Below, in pieces: positions 24,916 through 38,422 of a stretch of 64,000 bases of DNA. Position 1 is the stretch's first letter, and every line of letters starts with the position of its first letter. The notes below the pieces were generated by a model. The model saw only the letters and a program-made list of their open reading frames with translations. It made no database searches and was not told where the DNA came from. A program made the position numbers and the translations under genes. The DNA is taken from assembly GCF_000300995.1 (NCBI RefSeq), contig NZ_AMRJ01000013.1, forward strand, positions 35,579-99,578. The letters are read 5' to 3'. Source of the DNA: Alcanivorax hongdengensis A-11-3 (GTDB lineage: Bacteria > Pseudomonadota > Gammaproteobacteria > Pseudomonadales > Alcanivoracaceae).

Positions 24916-27627
24916 TCAGCTTTCCAGCTTGCCGTGACACTGTTTGTATTTCTTGCCGGAGCCACAGGGGCACGGTTCGTTGCGGCCGATCTTGCGGCCT
25001 TCACGGACCACGGTCTTGGGCGCCTCGCCCTGCTCTGCGGTACCGTCGGTACCCGGCTCGGGGGCGGCCTGCATCTTCATTTTCTCGGCCTGGATACGCG
25101 CTTCCTCCTGGCGCTGACGCTCCAGGCGTTCCACTTCGTCATCACGGCGCATTTCGAAGCTGTGCAGAATGCGGATCAGCTCATGTTGAATCTGGTTGAG
25201 CATTTCCTGGAACAGCGTGAAGGCTTCCTTCTTGTATTCCTGCTTGGGGTTCTTCTGGGCGTAACCGCGCAGATGAATGCCCTGGCGCAGGTGATCCATG
25301 CTCGCCAGGTGCTCTTTCCAGTGACGATCCAGGATCTGCAGCATCAGGTGTTTCTCGATCTGGCGCAGGGTGTCCTCGCCGATCTGTGCTTCCTTCTCCT
25401 GGTACTGCTGGGCCAGGCTCTCGCTGAGCTTCTCCACCACATCCTGGATATGCATCTGGCTGTTTTCATTCAGCCACTGCCCCACCGGAGCCTTGCACTG
25501 GAATTCCGCATCCAGGGTTTTCTCCAGGCCCGGCACATCCCACTGGTCTTCCACCGTACCCGGCTGCATGTAGTTGTGCACCAGCTCCTCGACCACATCT
25601 TCGCGGATGCTGGCAATGGAACTGGCCAGACTCTCCGCTTCCAGAATCTGGTCACGCTGACTGTAGATCACACGGCGCTGATCATTGGCCACATCATCGT
25701 ATTCCAGCAGGTTCTTGCGGATATCGAAGTTGCGCCCTTCCACCTTGCGCTGGGCATTCTCGATGGCGCGGGTCACCCAGCGGTGCTCGATGGCCTCGCC
25801 GTTTTCCAGGCCCAGCGAACGCATCAGATTGCGAATCTTGTCAGAAGCGAAGATGCGCATCAGGTCATCTTCCATGGACAGGAAGAAACGGGTGTAACCC
25901 GGGTCCCCCTGACGACCGGCACGGCCGCGCAGCTGATTATCAATGCGGCGTGACTCATGACGCTCGGTACCAATGATGTGCAGACCACCGGCCTCCAGCA
26001 CCTGATCATGGTTGGCCTGCCATTCGGCCCGGATTTTCTCCGCCTCGCCCTCGGACGGATTATCCATGTGCTTGATCTGCTCTTCCGGGTTACCGCCAAG
26101 CATGATGTCGGTCCCCCGGCCGGCCATGTTGGTGGCAATGGTCACCGCGCCGGGGCGACCGGCCTGGGCAATGATCTGCGCTTCGCGCTCGTGGAACTTG
26201 GCGTTCAGCACTTCGTGGGGAATCTTGTCCTTCTTGAGACGCTGGGACAGATACTCGGACGCCTCGATGGTGGCGGTACCCACCAGCACCGGCGCCCCCT
26301 TCTCGACAATGCCCTTGATCTCGCCGGCAATAGCATCGAACTTTTCCTGCAACGACAGGTACACCTGGTCGTTGGCGTCAACACGCACCATGGGCCGGTT
26401 GGTGGGCACCACCACCACATCCATGCCGTAGATCTGGCGGAATTCCGCCGCTTCGGTATCGGCGGTACCGGTCATACCGGCCAGCTTGTTGTAGAGGCGG
26501 AAATAATTCTGGAAGGTGGTAGAGGCCAGCGTCTGGTTCTCCTGCTGGATATTGACACCCTCCTTGGCTTCCACCGCCTGGTGAATGCCTTCCGACCAGC
26601 GCCGGCCAGGCATGGTACGGCCGGTATGCTCGTCCACGATCACAATCTGCCCGCCCTGGACAATGTAGTCCCGGTCCTTGTGGAACAGGGCATGGGCCTT
26701 CAGGGCAGCATGAACGTGGTGCAGCAGCGCCAAATTGTGCGCAGCATAGAGGCTCTCACCCTCTTCCAGCAGACCATTACTGACCAGCAGGGATTCGATC
26801 AGCTGGTGGCCTTCCTCGGTGAGTTCCACCTGACGCTGTTTTTCGTCGACGAAATAGTGGCCGCCCTCTTCATCCTTGGGCTGAGGCTGCAGCTGTGGCA
26901 TCAGCTTGTTGACGGCCTGATACAGCTCGGAGGAATCCGCCGCCGGGCCGGAGATGATCAACGGGGTGCGGGCCTCGTCAATCAGGATGGAGTCCACCTC
27001 ATCAACAATGGCGTAATTAAGGCCGCGCTGGACACGGTCATCCAGACGGAACGCCATGTTGTCGCGCAGGTAGTCGAAACCGAATTCGTTGTTGGTGCCG
27101 TAGGTAATGTCGGCGTTGTAGGCCTCGCGCTTCATCTCGGCGGGTTGCTGGGAGAGGATGACACCCACCGTCAGGCCCAGAAACTCATACAGCGGGCGCA
27201 TCCAGTTGGCATCCCGCTCGGCCAGGTAATCATTGACGGTTACCACATGCACGCCTTCGCCGGACAGGGCATTGAGATAGGCGGGCAAGGTCGCGGTCAG
27301 GGTTTTACCTTCACCTGTACGCATTTCGGCAATGCGCCCCTCATGCAGGGACATACCGCCAAGCATCTGCACGTCAAAGTGGCGCATACCCATGACCCGG
27401 GTGGAGGCTTCACGCACCACCGCAAACGCTTCGGGCAGCAGCTCATCCAGGGTTTTGCCGCCCTGATAAGCCTGCTTGAGCTCGACGGTCTTGTTCTGCA
27501 ACTCGCTGTCACTCAGTTGTGACAGGGATTCCCCCAGGCCATTAATGACTTCCACCAGACGGCCCATTCGCTTGAGTTCGCGATCGTTCTTGGTGCCGAA
27601 GACTTTTTTCGCAATCGTAGCCAGCAT
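24916..27627 (-). CDS. secA: Preprotein translocase ATPase SecA
   Basis: The 903-residue SecA drives Sec-dependent export through SecYEG. Visible features are the N-terminal [20 protein letters not shown], Walker A in [27 protein letters not shown], the IRA-type C-terminal region, a Glu/Ala-rich linker and the zinc-binding tail [16 protein letters not shown] that contacts SecB. The length is usual. It is downstream of the M23 peptidase gene with a 397-bp spacer. No secM-like arrest gene lies upstream, unlike E. coli. Confidence 0.98.
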   Translation of the reverse strand: MLATIAKKVFGTKNDRELKRMGRLVEVINGLGESLSQLSDSELQNKTVELKQAYQGGKTLDELLPEAFAVVREASTRVMGMRHFDVQMLGGMSLHEGRIAEMRTGEGKTLTATLPAYLNALSGEGVHVVTVNDYLAERDANWMRPLYEFLGLTVGVILSQQPAEMKREAYNADITYGTNNEFGFDYLRDNMAFRLDDRVQRGLNYAIVDEVDSILIDEARTPLIISGPAADSSELYQAVNKLMPQLQPQPKDEEGGHYFVDEKQRQVELTEEGHQLIESLLVSNGLLEEGESLYAAHNLALLHHVHAALKAHALFHKDRDYIVQGGQIVIVDEHTGRTMPGRRWSEGIHQAVEAKEGVNIQQENQTLASTTFQNYFRLYNKLAGMTGTADTEAAEFRQIYGMDVVVVPTNRPMVRVDANDQVYLSLQEKFDAIAGEIKGIVEKGAPVLVGTATIEASEYLSQRLKKDKIPHEVLNAKFHEREAQIIAQAGRPGAVTIATNMAGRGTDIMLGGNPEEQIKHMDNPSEGEAEKIRAEWQANHDQVLEAGGLHIIGTERHESRRIDNQLRGRAGRQGDPGYTRFFLSMEDDLMRIFASDKIRNLMRSLGLENGEAIEHRWVTRAIENAQRKVEGRNFDIRKNLLEYDDVANDQRRVIYSQRDQILEAESLASSIASIREDVVEELVHNYMQPGTVEDQWDVPGLEKTLDAEFQCKAPVGQWLNENSQMHIQDVVEKLSESLAQQYQEKEAQIGEDTLRQIEKHLMLQILDRHWKEHLASMDHLRQGIHLRGYAQKNPKQEYKKEAFTLFQEMLNQIQHELIRILHSFEMRRDDEVERLERQRQEEARIQAEKMKMQAAPEPGTDGTAEQGEAPKTVVREGRKIGRNEPCPCGSGKKYKQCHGKLES

Positions 27628-28024
27628 AAAACTTCCGGTCTTTATAATGTGGTGTAAACGACAGCCCAGGCCAGTCGCCGGAGCACGCGGCCCCTTGCAA
27701 AGTCAGCCATTCTAGCAGGCTGCTGGAAAAAAACTGAGTACTGTCGCCATAGCGGTATCAGCAAACGCCCACGGGCGCGCATGATGCCCTGACGGGATTG
27801 CGGTCAGATGACCGATCCCGGCCCCGAATGCCGTTTCCGGCCAGTAACAGGGAACCGGAAAACACGCTGAAGTTCCCGGCAGGCTGCCAGGTGGCGGCGA
27901 ATTCCACCATCACCATGGGGCATCAGGGTTCGCGATTCCAATCCTGTAGAGATAGGGCAGGCCTGCGGGCATTCAAGGCCAGGCGCACAAAAAAGGCTCC
28001 GCGAGGAGCCCTTTTTGAGCCGGA
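27628..28024. other. Gene-free spacer upstream of secA
   Basis: This 397-bp spacer holds the M23 gene terminator (27989-28016) and presumably the secA promoter. A motif TAGCAGGCTGCTGG followed by AAAAAAACTGAG at 27713-27738 resembles insertion-sequence ends, with no partner found. A 76-codon plus-strand frame at 27798 lacks a ribosome site and runs into the terminator, so it is not called. Confidence 0.6.
27989..28016 (-). terminator. Intrinsic terminator of the M23 peptidase gene
   Basis: On the minus strand GGGCTCC-TCGC-GGAGCC is followed by six T, ten bases after the peptidase stop codon. Confidence 0.88.
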
Positions 28025-28954
28025 CTAACGCCGGGCGCGGTAAATATAGGGTTGAGGATTGATCTGGCGGCCGTTCTTGAGCACCTCGTAGTGCACATGG
28101 GGGCCGGTGGAGCGCCCTTCATTACCCACCAGCGCAATCACATCGCCGGTACGCACGATGTCGCCCGGCTTCACCAGAATCTTCTCGGCATGGCCATAGC
28201 GAGTGGCCAGGCCGCCACCATGATTGATCTGCACCAGTTCCCCATAACCGGAACGCGGGCCCGCATAGGTCACCACCCCGGAACCGGTGGCGATGATCGG
28301 GGTCCCCATCTTGGCCGCGAAATCCATGCCGCGGTGGAAGGCAATCTTGCCACTGAAGGGATCAGCACGGCGGCCGAAGCGGCTGGACATCCAGCCCTTC
28401 TTCACCGGACGGCCTGACAGGTAGGTCTGCTTCTTGAGCTCCTGATCGGACAGCAGATCATCGAGGATATCCAGCTGTCGCTCCCGGCGCTCCAGAGTGG
28501 CGGTCATGTCATTGAGGGCATCCATGAAGGACGGCGGCGCAAAACTGACGCTGTCACCGGGGACATCCGGGCCACCCAGCCCCGGGTCACTGTTGAAATC
28601 GAACTCGTCGCTGCCGATATCGGCCACATCCACCAGACGCTCACCCAGGGCATCCAGGCGCATCAGGCGGGCCTGGGCCTGGGCCAGTTTCAGGGTCATG
28701 GCGCGGAATTCTTCCTGGCTCTGGCGATTCAGTGCCTGCACCTGTTGCTTCTGTTCGGCCAGTTGATCGGCAAAACGTTCGGTAACCAACGGGGTATAAC
28801 CGCTCTTGCCCACCTGATAGCTGAGCCAGTAGGCGCCGCCACCCACCAGCACGGGGATCACGAAAAGGACGGCGGCCAGAAGCCAGGGCCAGTAACGGGG
28901 CACCGGAATCGTACGCGAATGGCCGCGCTGACTGTTAAGGACTATGATGTTCAT
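28025..28954 (-). CDS. M23 family metallopeptidase, membrane-anchored
   Basis: This is a 309-residue protein with one N-terminal membrane anchor (about residues 23-45), a coiled-coil region (about 60-100) and a C-terminal LytM/M23 domain. Zinc ligands are in HRGMDFAAKMGTP and GPHVHYEV, with the intervening ATRYGHAEKI. Such enzymes cleave peptide cross-links in peptidoglycan or, if inactive, activate amidases; here the zinc residues look intact. The same position between secA and dciA is occupied by an M23 gene in Pseudomonas. It is divergent from dciA. Confidence 0.92.
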   Translation of the reverse strand: MNIIVLNSQRGHSRTIPVPRYWPWLLAAVLFVIPVLVGGGAYWLSYQVGKSGYTPLVTERFADQLAEQKQQVQALNRQSQEEFRAMTLKLAQAQARLMRLDALGERLVDVADIGSDEFDFNSDPGLGGPDVPGDSVSFAPPSFMDALNDMTATLERRERQLDILDDLLSDQELKKQTYLSGRPVKKGWMSSRFGRRADPFSGKIAFHRGMDFAAKMGTPIIATGSGVVTYAGPRSGYGELVQINHGGGLATRYGHAEKILVKPGDIVRTGDVIALVGNEGRSTGPHVHYEVLKNGRQINPQPYIYRARR

Positions 28955-29055
28955 ATGGTTCGCAGCGCATCAAATGAAAAACGTTTAGAATCAATAATTT
29001 GAATATTAATCTTTATCGGTTTTTTACAATTTGCAGGCTAGTCTAAGTAAATCCC

Positions 29056-29505
29056 ATGAGCAAGACAACTTCGCCCAAAGCCCTGCAATCCCTGCTGAGT
29101 GGTCACTCCAGGCTGGCCTCCCTGGCCAGGCAGGCACCGCCGCCGTCCGGGCAGCCACAAAACGACCCGTTGAGTGTGCTACCACCGGCCCTGCGTGAGC
29201 GTGTCACCCTGGTGGAGACACCGGAACGCTGGCTGGCCATGGCGGAAACCAGTGCCACCGCCCAATTGCTGCGCTTCCACCTGCCCAAGCTGCAACAGGC
29301 CCTGCCCGGCCAGCAGATCAAGATTGTGGTGGGCGGCAAACGCGTCAATGTTCAAAGCAATTCACATGCCAATCTGCAAGACAAACCGCGACTGGATGGC
29401 GAAAGTGCCCGGCAGATTCGTGCCCTGGCGGAGGATATTGATGATGAGGGGCTGAAAGCGTCCCTGAAACGGCTAGCCAGCCGTGGCGAGGACAACACCC
29501 CCTGA
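29056..29505 (+). CDS. dciA: DciA-like protein (DUF721), replicative helicase loader
   Basis: The 149-residue protein has a DUF721 core (about 40-110), seen as VLPPALRERVTLVETPERWLAMAETSATAQLLRFHLPKLQQAL. DciA loads DnaB onto DNA in bacteria lacking DnaC. The position between lpxC and an M23 gene next to secA matches the Pseudomonas dciA locus. It is the only plus-strand gene between 22294 and 48842 and is convergent with lpxC. The C-terminal tail is acidic and probably disordered. The N-terminal basic region is short. Confidence 0.82.
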   Translation: MSKTTSPKALQSLLSGHSRLASLARQAPPPSGQPQNDPLSVLPPALRERVTLVETPERWLAMAETSATAQLLRFHLPKLQQALPGQQIKIVVGGKRVNVQSNSHANLQDKPRLDGESARQIRALAEDIDDEGLKASLKRLASRGEDNTP

Positions 29506-29554
29506 CTGCGGGAGAACAGTCAGGGGGTTACAGGGTACTGCATGTAATGCGGGC

Positions 29555-30469
29555 TTACTCTGCGGCCAGCACCGGACGCATGTAGGACACTGGCGCATCG
29601 GTAGCATCCTCGAAGGTCACCACCTCGTAGGAATCCTCCTGACGGAGCACTTCCCGCAACAGGGCATTGTTGAGCGCGTGACCGGACTTGTGACCGATAA
29701 ACTCGCCGATCAGGCTGTGACCCAGCAGATACAGGTCGCCAATGGCATCCAGCATCTTGTGCTTGACGAACTCGTCCTCGTAGCGAAGACCGTCCTCGTT
29801 GAGGATACGGTACTCATCCACCACGATGGCATTATCGACACTGCCGCCCAGGGCCAGGTTCTGGCTGCGCAGGAACTCGATGTCCCGCATGAAACCAAAC
29901 GTCCGCGCCCGGGCCACTTCCTTGACAAAAGAGGTGGTGGAAAAGTCGATGCTCGCCAGCTGGTTACGGTCTTCAAACACCGGGTGATCAAACTCGATGG
30001 AGAAGGTCACCTTGAAGCCATCGAAGGGCACGAAGGTGGCGGACTTGTCGCCCTCTCGCACCGTCACATCCTTCTTGATGCGGATGAACTTCTTGGCCGC
30101 TTCCTGCTCCTTGATCCCTGCGGACTGCAGCAGGAACACGAACGGGCCGGCACTGCCATCCATGATCGGCATTTCCGGGGCCGACAGCTCCACGAAGGCG
30201 TTGTCGATGCCCAGGCCCGCCATGGCAGACAGGAAATGCTCCACGGTACCCACCTTAACACCGTCCTGAACCAGGGTGGATGACAGGGTGGTTTCGCCCA
30301 CGGCGCCGGCGGAGGCCTTGATTTCCACCACCGGGTCCAGGTCCACACGGCGGAACACGATACCGGTATCCACCGGTGCCGGACGCACGGTCATATAGAC
30401 CTTTTCGCCGGTGTGCAGCCCCACGCCGGTAGCGCGGATCACGTTTTTCAGCGTTCGTTGTCTGATCAT
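29555..30469 (-). CDS. lpxC: UDP-3-O-acyl-N-acetylglucosamine deacetylase LpxC
   Basis: The 304-residue zinc amidase catalyses the committed step of lipid A synthesis. Zinc ligands are seen in [17 protein letters not shown] and the [14 protein letters not shown] motif, and the catalytic base region is in [20 protein letters not shown]. The N-terminus [21 protein letters not shown] is the standard one. It follows ftsZ by 110 bp, as in E. coli, where LpxC is also controlled by FtsH proteolysis. The C-terminus VLAAE differs from the E. coli degron tail. Confidence 0.97.
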   Translation of the reverse strand: MIRQRTLKNVIRATGVGLHTGEKVYMTVRPAPVDTGIVFRRVDLDPVVEIKASAGAVGETTLSSTLVQDGVKVGTVEHFLSAMAGLGIDNAFVELSAPEMPIMDGSAGPFVFLLQSAGIKEQEAAKKFIRIKKDVTVREGDKSATFVPFDGFKVTFSIEFDHPVFEDRNQLASIDFSTTSFVKEVARARTFGFMRDIEFLRSQNLALGGSVDNAIVVDEYRILNEDGLRYEDEFVKHKMLDAIGDLYLLGHSLIGEFIGHKSGHALNNALLREVLRQEDSYEVVTFEDATDAPVSYMRPVLAAE

Positions 30470-30489
30470 CAGTCTGTCACACAGCTGCG

Positions 30490-30507
30490 GGTATCCTGAA
30501 GGATACC
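30490..30507. promoter_or_regulatory. lpxC: Hairpin in the lpxC leader
   Basis: GGTATCC-TGAA-GGATACC, a 7-bp stem with a tetraloop, lies in the 110-bp ftsZ-lpxC spacer, 20 bp upstream of lpxC. No T-tract follows, so an mRNA-processing or stability role is as likely as attenuation. Confidence 0.4.
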
Positions 30508-30579
30508 GCTATCCTCAACACAAAATAAGGGCCGGATTATACCGGAATGCCCCCTATTTTCACCCTTACCGCCAGACCG

Positions 30580-31746
30580 TTAATCGGCCTGACGGCGGAG
30601 GAAGGTCGGAATATCAATGAAATCCAGATCTTCCGCGGTGTTGACCGCCTGCTGGCCACGCCCGCTGGCTGCCTGCTGGGCGGCGCGTTTGCGCTCCACA
30701 GCGGGACGATCCAGGTCGGCGTAATCCACCCGGCCATCGGCGGCGACAGACGTCTGACGGCCGCGCACCACTTTAAGTTCCTGGGCAGCCGCACCCAGGC
30801 CGGTGGCCACCACGGTGACGCTGATGTTATCGCCCATATCCGGGTCGATGGCGGTACCGATGATCACGTTGGCATCTTCGCTGGCCAGCTCGCTGACGAT
30901 ATCGCCCACCTCGGAGAACTCATCCAGTGCGATGGATTCGTTGGCGGTGATGTTGATCAGGATGCCGCGGGCGCCACGCAGGTCCACGTCTTCCAGCAGC
31001 GGGCTGGAAATGGCGGCCTGGGCCGCTTCTGCCGCCCGACCTTCGCCGCTGGCGGTGCCGGTTCCCATCATGGCCGTGCCCATTTCACTCATCACGGTAC
31101 GCACGTCGGCGAAATCCACGTTGATCATGCCCGGACGCACGATCAGGTCGGCGATCCCCTTCACCGCGCCCTGCAGCACTTCGTTGGCCGCCTTGAAAGC
31201 GTCCAGCAGACTGGTGGAACCACCCAGAACGGCCTGCAGCTTCTCGTTGGGGATGGTGATCAGGGAGTGGACATGCTCCTTGAGCGCCTCGATGCCTTCC
31301 TGGGCGGAGCGCATGCGCTTCTTGCCCTCGAAGGGGAACGGCTTGGTCACCACCGCCACGGTCAGGATACCCAGCTCCTTGGCGATCTCGGCGACCACCG
31401 GCGCGGCGCCGGTACCGGTGCCACCGCCCATACCGGCGGTCACGAACACCATGTCGGCACCGTCCAGCAGCTCGGCGATGCGATCCCGGTCTTCCAGGGC
31501 CGACTGACGGCCGATATCCGGATTGGCGCCGGCGCCCAGGCCCTTGGTGACCTGGCTGCCCAGCTGAATCACGGTCTTGGCCGAGGCGTTACGCAGTGCC
31601 TGGGCATCAGTATTGGCGCAGATGAAATCCACACCTTCCACTCCTGAGCGAACCATGTGGTCCACGGCGTTACCGCCGCCACCACCGACGCCCACCACTT
31701 TAATGACCGCGCCATGCGGTACGCTGTCTTCCAGTTTGAATTGCAT
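30580..31746 (-). CDS. ftsZ: Cell division GTPase FtsZ
   Basis: The 388-residue tubulin homologue polymerises into the Z-ring. The GTP-binding signature GGGTGTGAAPVVAEIAKELG, the N-terminal IKVVGVGGGGGNAVDHM and the T7 loop NVDFADVRTVM are present. A C-terminal linker (about 320-370) leads to the conserved peptide LDFIDIPTFLRRQAD, which binds FtsA and ZipA. It is 94 bp downstream of ftsA, the largest gap between genes of the cluster before lpxC, so a dedicated promoter may lie there. Confidence 0.98.
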   Translation of the reverse strand: MQFKLEDSVPHGAVIKVVGVGGGGGNAVDHMVRSGVEGVDFICANTDAQALRNASAKTVIQLGSQVTKGLGAGANPDIGRQSALEDRDRIAELLDGADMVFVTAGMGGGTGTGAAPVVAEIAKELGILTVAVVTKPFPFEGKKRMRSAQEGIEALKEHVHSLITIPNEKLQAVLGGSTSLLDAFKAANEVLQGAVKGIADLIVRPGMINVDFADVRTVMSEMGTAMMGTGTASGEGRAAEAAQAAISSPLLEDVDLRGARGILINITANESIALDEFSEVGDIVSELASEDANVIIGTAIDPDMGDNISVTVVATGLGAAAQELKVVRGRQTSVAADGRVDYADLDRPAVERKRAAQQAASGRGQQAVNTAEDLDFIDIPTFLRRQAD

Positions 31747-31840
31747 GGTTGATCTCCCGTTTATTGCTTCCCTGTAGAGCCGGAGCTCTGGTTGTGTCCC
31801 GGTAAAACTGCACGGCCCGGAACTGCCGCTTGTGCGAAAA

Positions 31841-33076
31841 CTAGAAATTGCCCTGGAACCAGCTCTTGAACCGTTCCAGCCAGTTCACCGGCCCGCCGCC
31901 GGCCTGGGCGCGGGCACTGGTACCATCTTTCTCCATGCGCTGGCCATACAGCAGCAGCCCCACGGAGGTGGCGTAAATGGGGTTTTTCACCACATCGGTG
32001 AGCCCGGAAATGCCCTGCGGCATGCCCAGACGCACCGGCATGTGGAAAATTTCTTCGGCCAGGTCCACCGCGCCCTCGATCTTTGAGGAGCCACCGGTGA
32101 GCACGATGCCGCCGGGAATCAGGTCCTCGAAACCGGAGCGGCGGATCTCCGCCTGCACCAGGGTGAACAGCTCGTCGTAACGGGGCTCCACTACCTCCGC
32201 CAGGTTCTGTCGGCTGAGGGTGCGCGGCGGCCGATCGCCAACGCTGGGCACCTTGATGGTTTCATCCGCGCCGGCCAGCTGAGTCAGGGCGCAGGCATAC
32301 TTCATCTTGATTTCTTCGGCATGCTGCTTGGGCGTGCGCAGGGCCATGGCGATGTCGTTGGTCACCTGGTCACCGGCAATGGGAATATTGGCGGTATGGC
32401 GAATCGCACCTTCGGTGAAGATGGCAATATCCGTGGTGCCACCGCCGATATCGACAATGCAGACACCCAGCTCGCGCTCGTCTTCGGTCAGCACCGCGTA
32501 GGCGCTGGCCAGCTGCTCGAGGATGATGTCATCCACTTCCAGGTTGCAGCGGCGCACGCATTTCTCGATGTTCTGGGCCGCGTTCACTGCGCAGGTCACC
32601 AGGTGCACCTTGGCCTCCAGCCGCACACCACTCATGCCCACCGGCTCACGCACCCCTTCCTGGTTGTCCACCACATACTCCTGCGGCAGCACATGCAGGG
32701 TTTTCTGGTCAGCGGGAATCGCCACGGCCTGGGCCGCATCGATCACCCGGTCGATGTCCGCCTGGGCCACTTCCCGGTCGCGAATGGCAACAATGCCGTG
32801 GGAGTTGAGGCTGCGCACATGGGAGCCGGCAATCCCTGCATAGACGGTATGGATATGGCAGCCGGCCATCAGCTCGGCCTCCTCCACCGCGCGCTGGATG
32901 GAGCGCACCGTGGCTTCGATATCCACGACCACGCCCTTTTTCATGCCACGTGAGGGCTGTGAGCCGATTCCGACAATTTCCATGGTGCCATCGGCGTTTG
33001 CCTGACCGACGATGGCCACCACCTTGGAGGTGCCAATGTCGAGGCCGACAATCATGTTTTCCGTTGCGTTTGCCAT
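31841..33076 (-). CDS. ftsA: Cell division protein FtsA
   Basis: This 411-residue actin-fold protein tethers FtsZ to the membrane. GLDIGTSKVVAIVG and CIVDIGGGTTDIAIF are ATP-binding motifs, and GGIVLTGGSSKIEG is the adenosine motif. The C-terminal amphipathic helix NWLERFKSWFQGNF is the membrane-targeting sequence. The gene starts 13 bp after the ftsQ stop. Confidence 0.97.
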   Translation of the reverse strand: MANATENMIVGLDIGTSKVVAIVGQANADGTMEIVGIGSQPSRGMKKGVVVDIEATVRSIQRAVEEAELMAGCHIHTVYAGIAGSHVRSLNSHGIVAIRDREVAQADIDRVIDAAQAVAIPADQKTLHVLPQEYVVDNQEGVREPVGMSGVRLEAKVHLVTCAVNAAQNIEKCVRRCNLEVDDIILEQLASAYAVLTEDERELGVCIVDIGGGTTDIAIFTEGAIRHTANIPIAGDQVTNDIAMALRTPKQHAEEIKMKYACALTQLAGADETIKVPSVGDRPPRTLSRQNLAEVVEPRYDELFTLVQAEIRRSGFEDLIPGGIVLTGGSSKIEGAVDLAEEIFHMPVRLGMPQGISGLTDVVKNPIYATSVGLLLYGQRMEKDGTSARAQAGGGPVNWLERFKSWFQGNF

Positions 33077-33089
33077 GTCACCGTTTCTC

Positions 33090-36194
<3,105 letters not shown>

Positions 36195-36205
<11 letters not shown>

Positions 36206-37268
36206 TGGCCACCTCCTCACAGAGCGTGGCCGCGCGCTCGGCGCTATCGGCCATCGCCTGCTCCCGTGCCTTGATGGCGATCTGCGCCAGCGAGGCCCGG
36301 TCTGCAACGGGTTTCAGGGCGGCAGCCAGGGCCGCCGCGCTCAGCTGCCGCTGGTCCAGCAACAGGGCGGCGCCCCGGTCAACCAGCCAGCGGGCATTCA
36401 ATGTCTGGTGGTCATCCACCGCCGTGGGCAGCGGAATGAACAGGGCCGCCACACCAGCGGCGGCCACTTCTGCCACGGTCAGGGCGCCGGCCCGGCAGAT
36501 CACCAGATCCGCCCAGCCGTAGGCCTCGGCCATGTCGTCAATGAATTCCGTTACCTGGGCCTGCATGTGCAGGGCCTGGTAAATCGGCGCCGCCTCGTCC
36601 TGACGATTGGCACCACATTGGTGACGGATCTGGATATCCGCCCCCAACACCGCCAGCAGCAGTTCCGGCAGATCCCGGTTCAGGGCCAGGGCGCCCTGGC
36701 TACCGCCCAGTACCAACACCCGCATGGCGCCCTGGTGCTGGGCATAGCGACGACTGGGCTCTTCAAGATCGGCGATTTCCGGGCGCACCGGGTTGCCCAC
36801 CCAACAGGCCTTGCGGCTGTCAAAGGCACCGGAGAAACCTTCCAGGGTCACCGTGGCCAACCGCGACAGCAGCCGGTTGGTAAGCCCCGGTACCGCATTC
36901 TGTTCGTGGACCACCACCGGCACGCCGCACAGCCGCGCCGCCAGGCCACCAGGCCCACTGGCAAAGCCGCCGAAGCCCACGGCCAGCACAGGTCGACGCT
37001 CACCAATCAGGCGGCGCGCCTGCATTACGGCCCGCAGCAGATTGATCGGCGCGGTCAGCTTGCGCTGAATGCCGCCACCACGCAGGCGGGACACCGCCAG
37101 CTCGGCGATTTCATAGCCATACTGGCGCACCAGCTTGCCTTCCATGCCGTGTTGAGCACCCAGCCAGAGGATCCGGTAGCCGCGGGCCTTGAGCTGGTCC
37201 GCCACGGCCAGGGCAGGAAACACGTGGCCGCCGGTGCCGCCGGCCATGATCAATATGGTGGCACTCAT
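36195..37268 (-). CDS. murG: UDP-GlcNAc:lipid I GlcNAc transferase MurG
   Basis: The 357-residue GT-B glycosyltransferase converts lipid I to lipid II at the inner face of the membrane. The N-terminal glycine loop [22 protein letters not shown], the second loop [12 protein letters not shown] and the donor-site [24 protein letters not shown] are diagnostic. It overlaps the ftsW stop by four bases and the murC start by eleven. Confidence 0.97.
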
Positions 37269-38422
37269 TTACGCGCCCTCCCCCTGGCTTTCAGGTGCTC
37301 GGCTTCCGCGCCGGCACGCAACACCAGGCCAATCATGGCCGCCGAAATCAGCAGCGAAGAACCGCCGTAGCTGATGAATGGCAGGGTCAGCCCCTTGGTG
37401 GGCAACAGCCCCATATTCACGCCCAGGTTGATAAAGGCCTGGGAGCAGAACACGAAGGCACAGCCATAGACCAGGTAGGCGTGATACAGCAGACCTCGCT
37501 CTTCCAGGCTGTGCCCCAGGCGGAACACCCGCCAGCCGAGCAGGATAAAACCGCCGATCAGCGCCACATTGCCCAGCAAACCCAGTTCTTCTCCCATCAC
37601 CGCATAGACAAAATCGGTATGCGCTTCCGGCAGGTAGAACAGCTTCTGCACGCTGTTGCCCAGGCCCACGCCGAACCAGTGACCACGGCCAAAGGCGATC
37701 AGGCTCTGGGTGAGCTGGTAACCGGAACCAAACTGGTCCGCCCAGGGGTCGGTAAAGGCCATCAGACGGGCCACCCGGTAGGGTTCCGCCACGGCAATCA
37801 GGCCGGCCAGGCCCACTGCAACCAGGCCAATCAGCAGGAAGCGCAGGGTCGGCACGCCGGACAGGAACAGCATGCCCATGGCGGTGATACCCAGCACCAC
37901 CACGGCACCGAAGTCCGGCTCCAGCAACAGGAACACCATCAGCACGCCCAGCAACCCCAGGGGCATCAGGAAAGCCTTCCACTGGGTTTCCAGCGCGCCC
38001 TTGCGCTCGGCGATGTAGCCGGCCAGATAAAGCACGAAGCAGAGCTTGACGATTTCCGAGGCCTGTACTGTCAGGCCCGGCAGCGCAATCCAGCGGGTGG
38101 AACCGTTTACCGTGCGGCTCAGCCCCGGCACAAACACCAGCACCAGTGCCGCCAGCGCCACCGGCAACATGACAAAACGCAGCCGCTCCAGCAGGGCCAG
38201 CGGCACGCCGTAATAGACCACGCCGCCCACCAGCAGGCCCAGTAACAGGTAGGCCCCGTGGCGGGTGGCGTAATAGAAAGGATCGCCCAGATTGGTTTCG
38301 GCAATCTGCAAACTGGCGGAGGTGACCATCACCAGACCGGCCAGACAGAGCACGATCGTGGTCCACAGCAACGGTTTGTCCAGGCCCCGGTTGTCCAGGC
38401 GCAGGATCATGCGATCAGCCAT
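37265..38422 (-). CDS. ftsW: SEDS-family glycan polymerase FtsW
   Basis: The 385-residue polytopic SEDS protein polymerises lipid II at the septum with FtsI. It has about ten membrane helices. Conserved segments are NGSTRWIALPG, LLLEPDFGAVVV, DPWADQFGSGYQLTQSLIAFG, GLGNSVQKLFYLPEAHTDFV and LPTKGLTLPFISYGGSS. Start 38422 has GGGAGG upstream and overlaps the murD stop by eight bases; the frame extending to 38521 is murD shadow. Confidence 0.96.
   Translation of the reverse strand: MADRMILRLDNRGLDKPLLWTTIVLCLAGLVMVTSASLQIAETNLGDPFYYATRHGAYLLLGLLVGGVVYYGVPLALLERLRFVMLPVALAALVLVFVPGLSRTVNGSTRWIALPGLTVQASEIVKLCFVLYLAGYIAERKGALETQWKAFLMPLGLLGVLMVFLLLEPDFGAVVVLGITAMGMLFLSGVPTLRFLLIGLVAVGLAGLIAVAEPYRVARLMAFTDPWADQFGSGYQLTQSLIAFGRGHWFGVGLGNSVQKLFYLPEAHTDFVYAVMGEELGLLGNVALIGGFILLGWRVFRLGHSLEERGLLYHAYLVYGCAFVFCSQAFINLGVNMGLLPTKGLTLPFISYGGSSLLISAAMIGLVLRAGAEAEHLKARGRARK

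Noticed and set aside
27798..28028. 76-codon plus-strand frame upstream of secA
   Set aside because: No ribosome site, no recognisable motif, and it runs through the M23 terminator; not a secM equivalent because it is on the opposite strand to secA.
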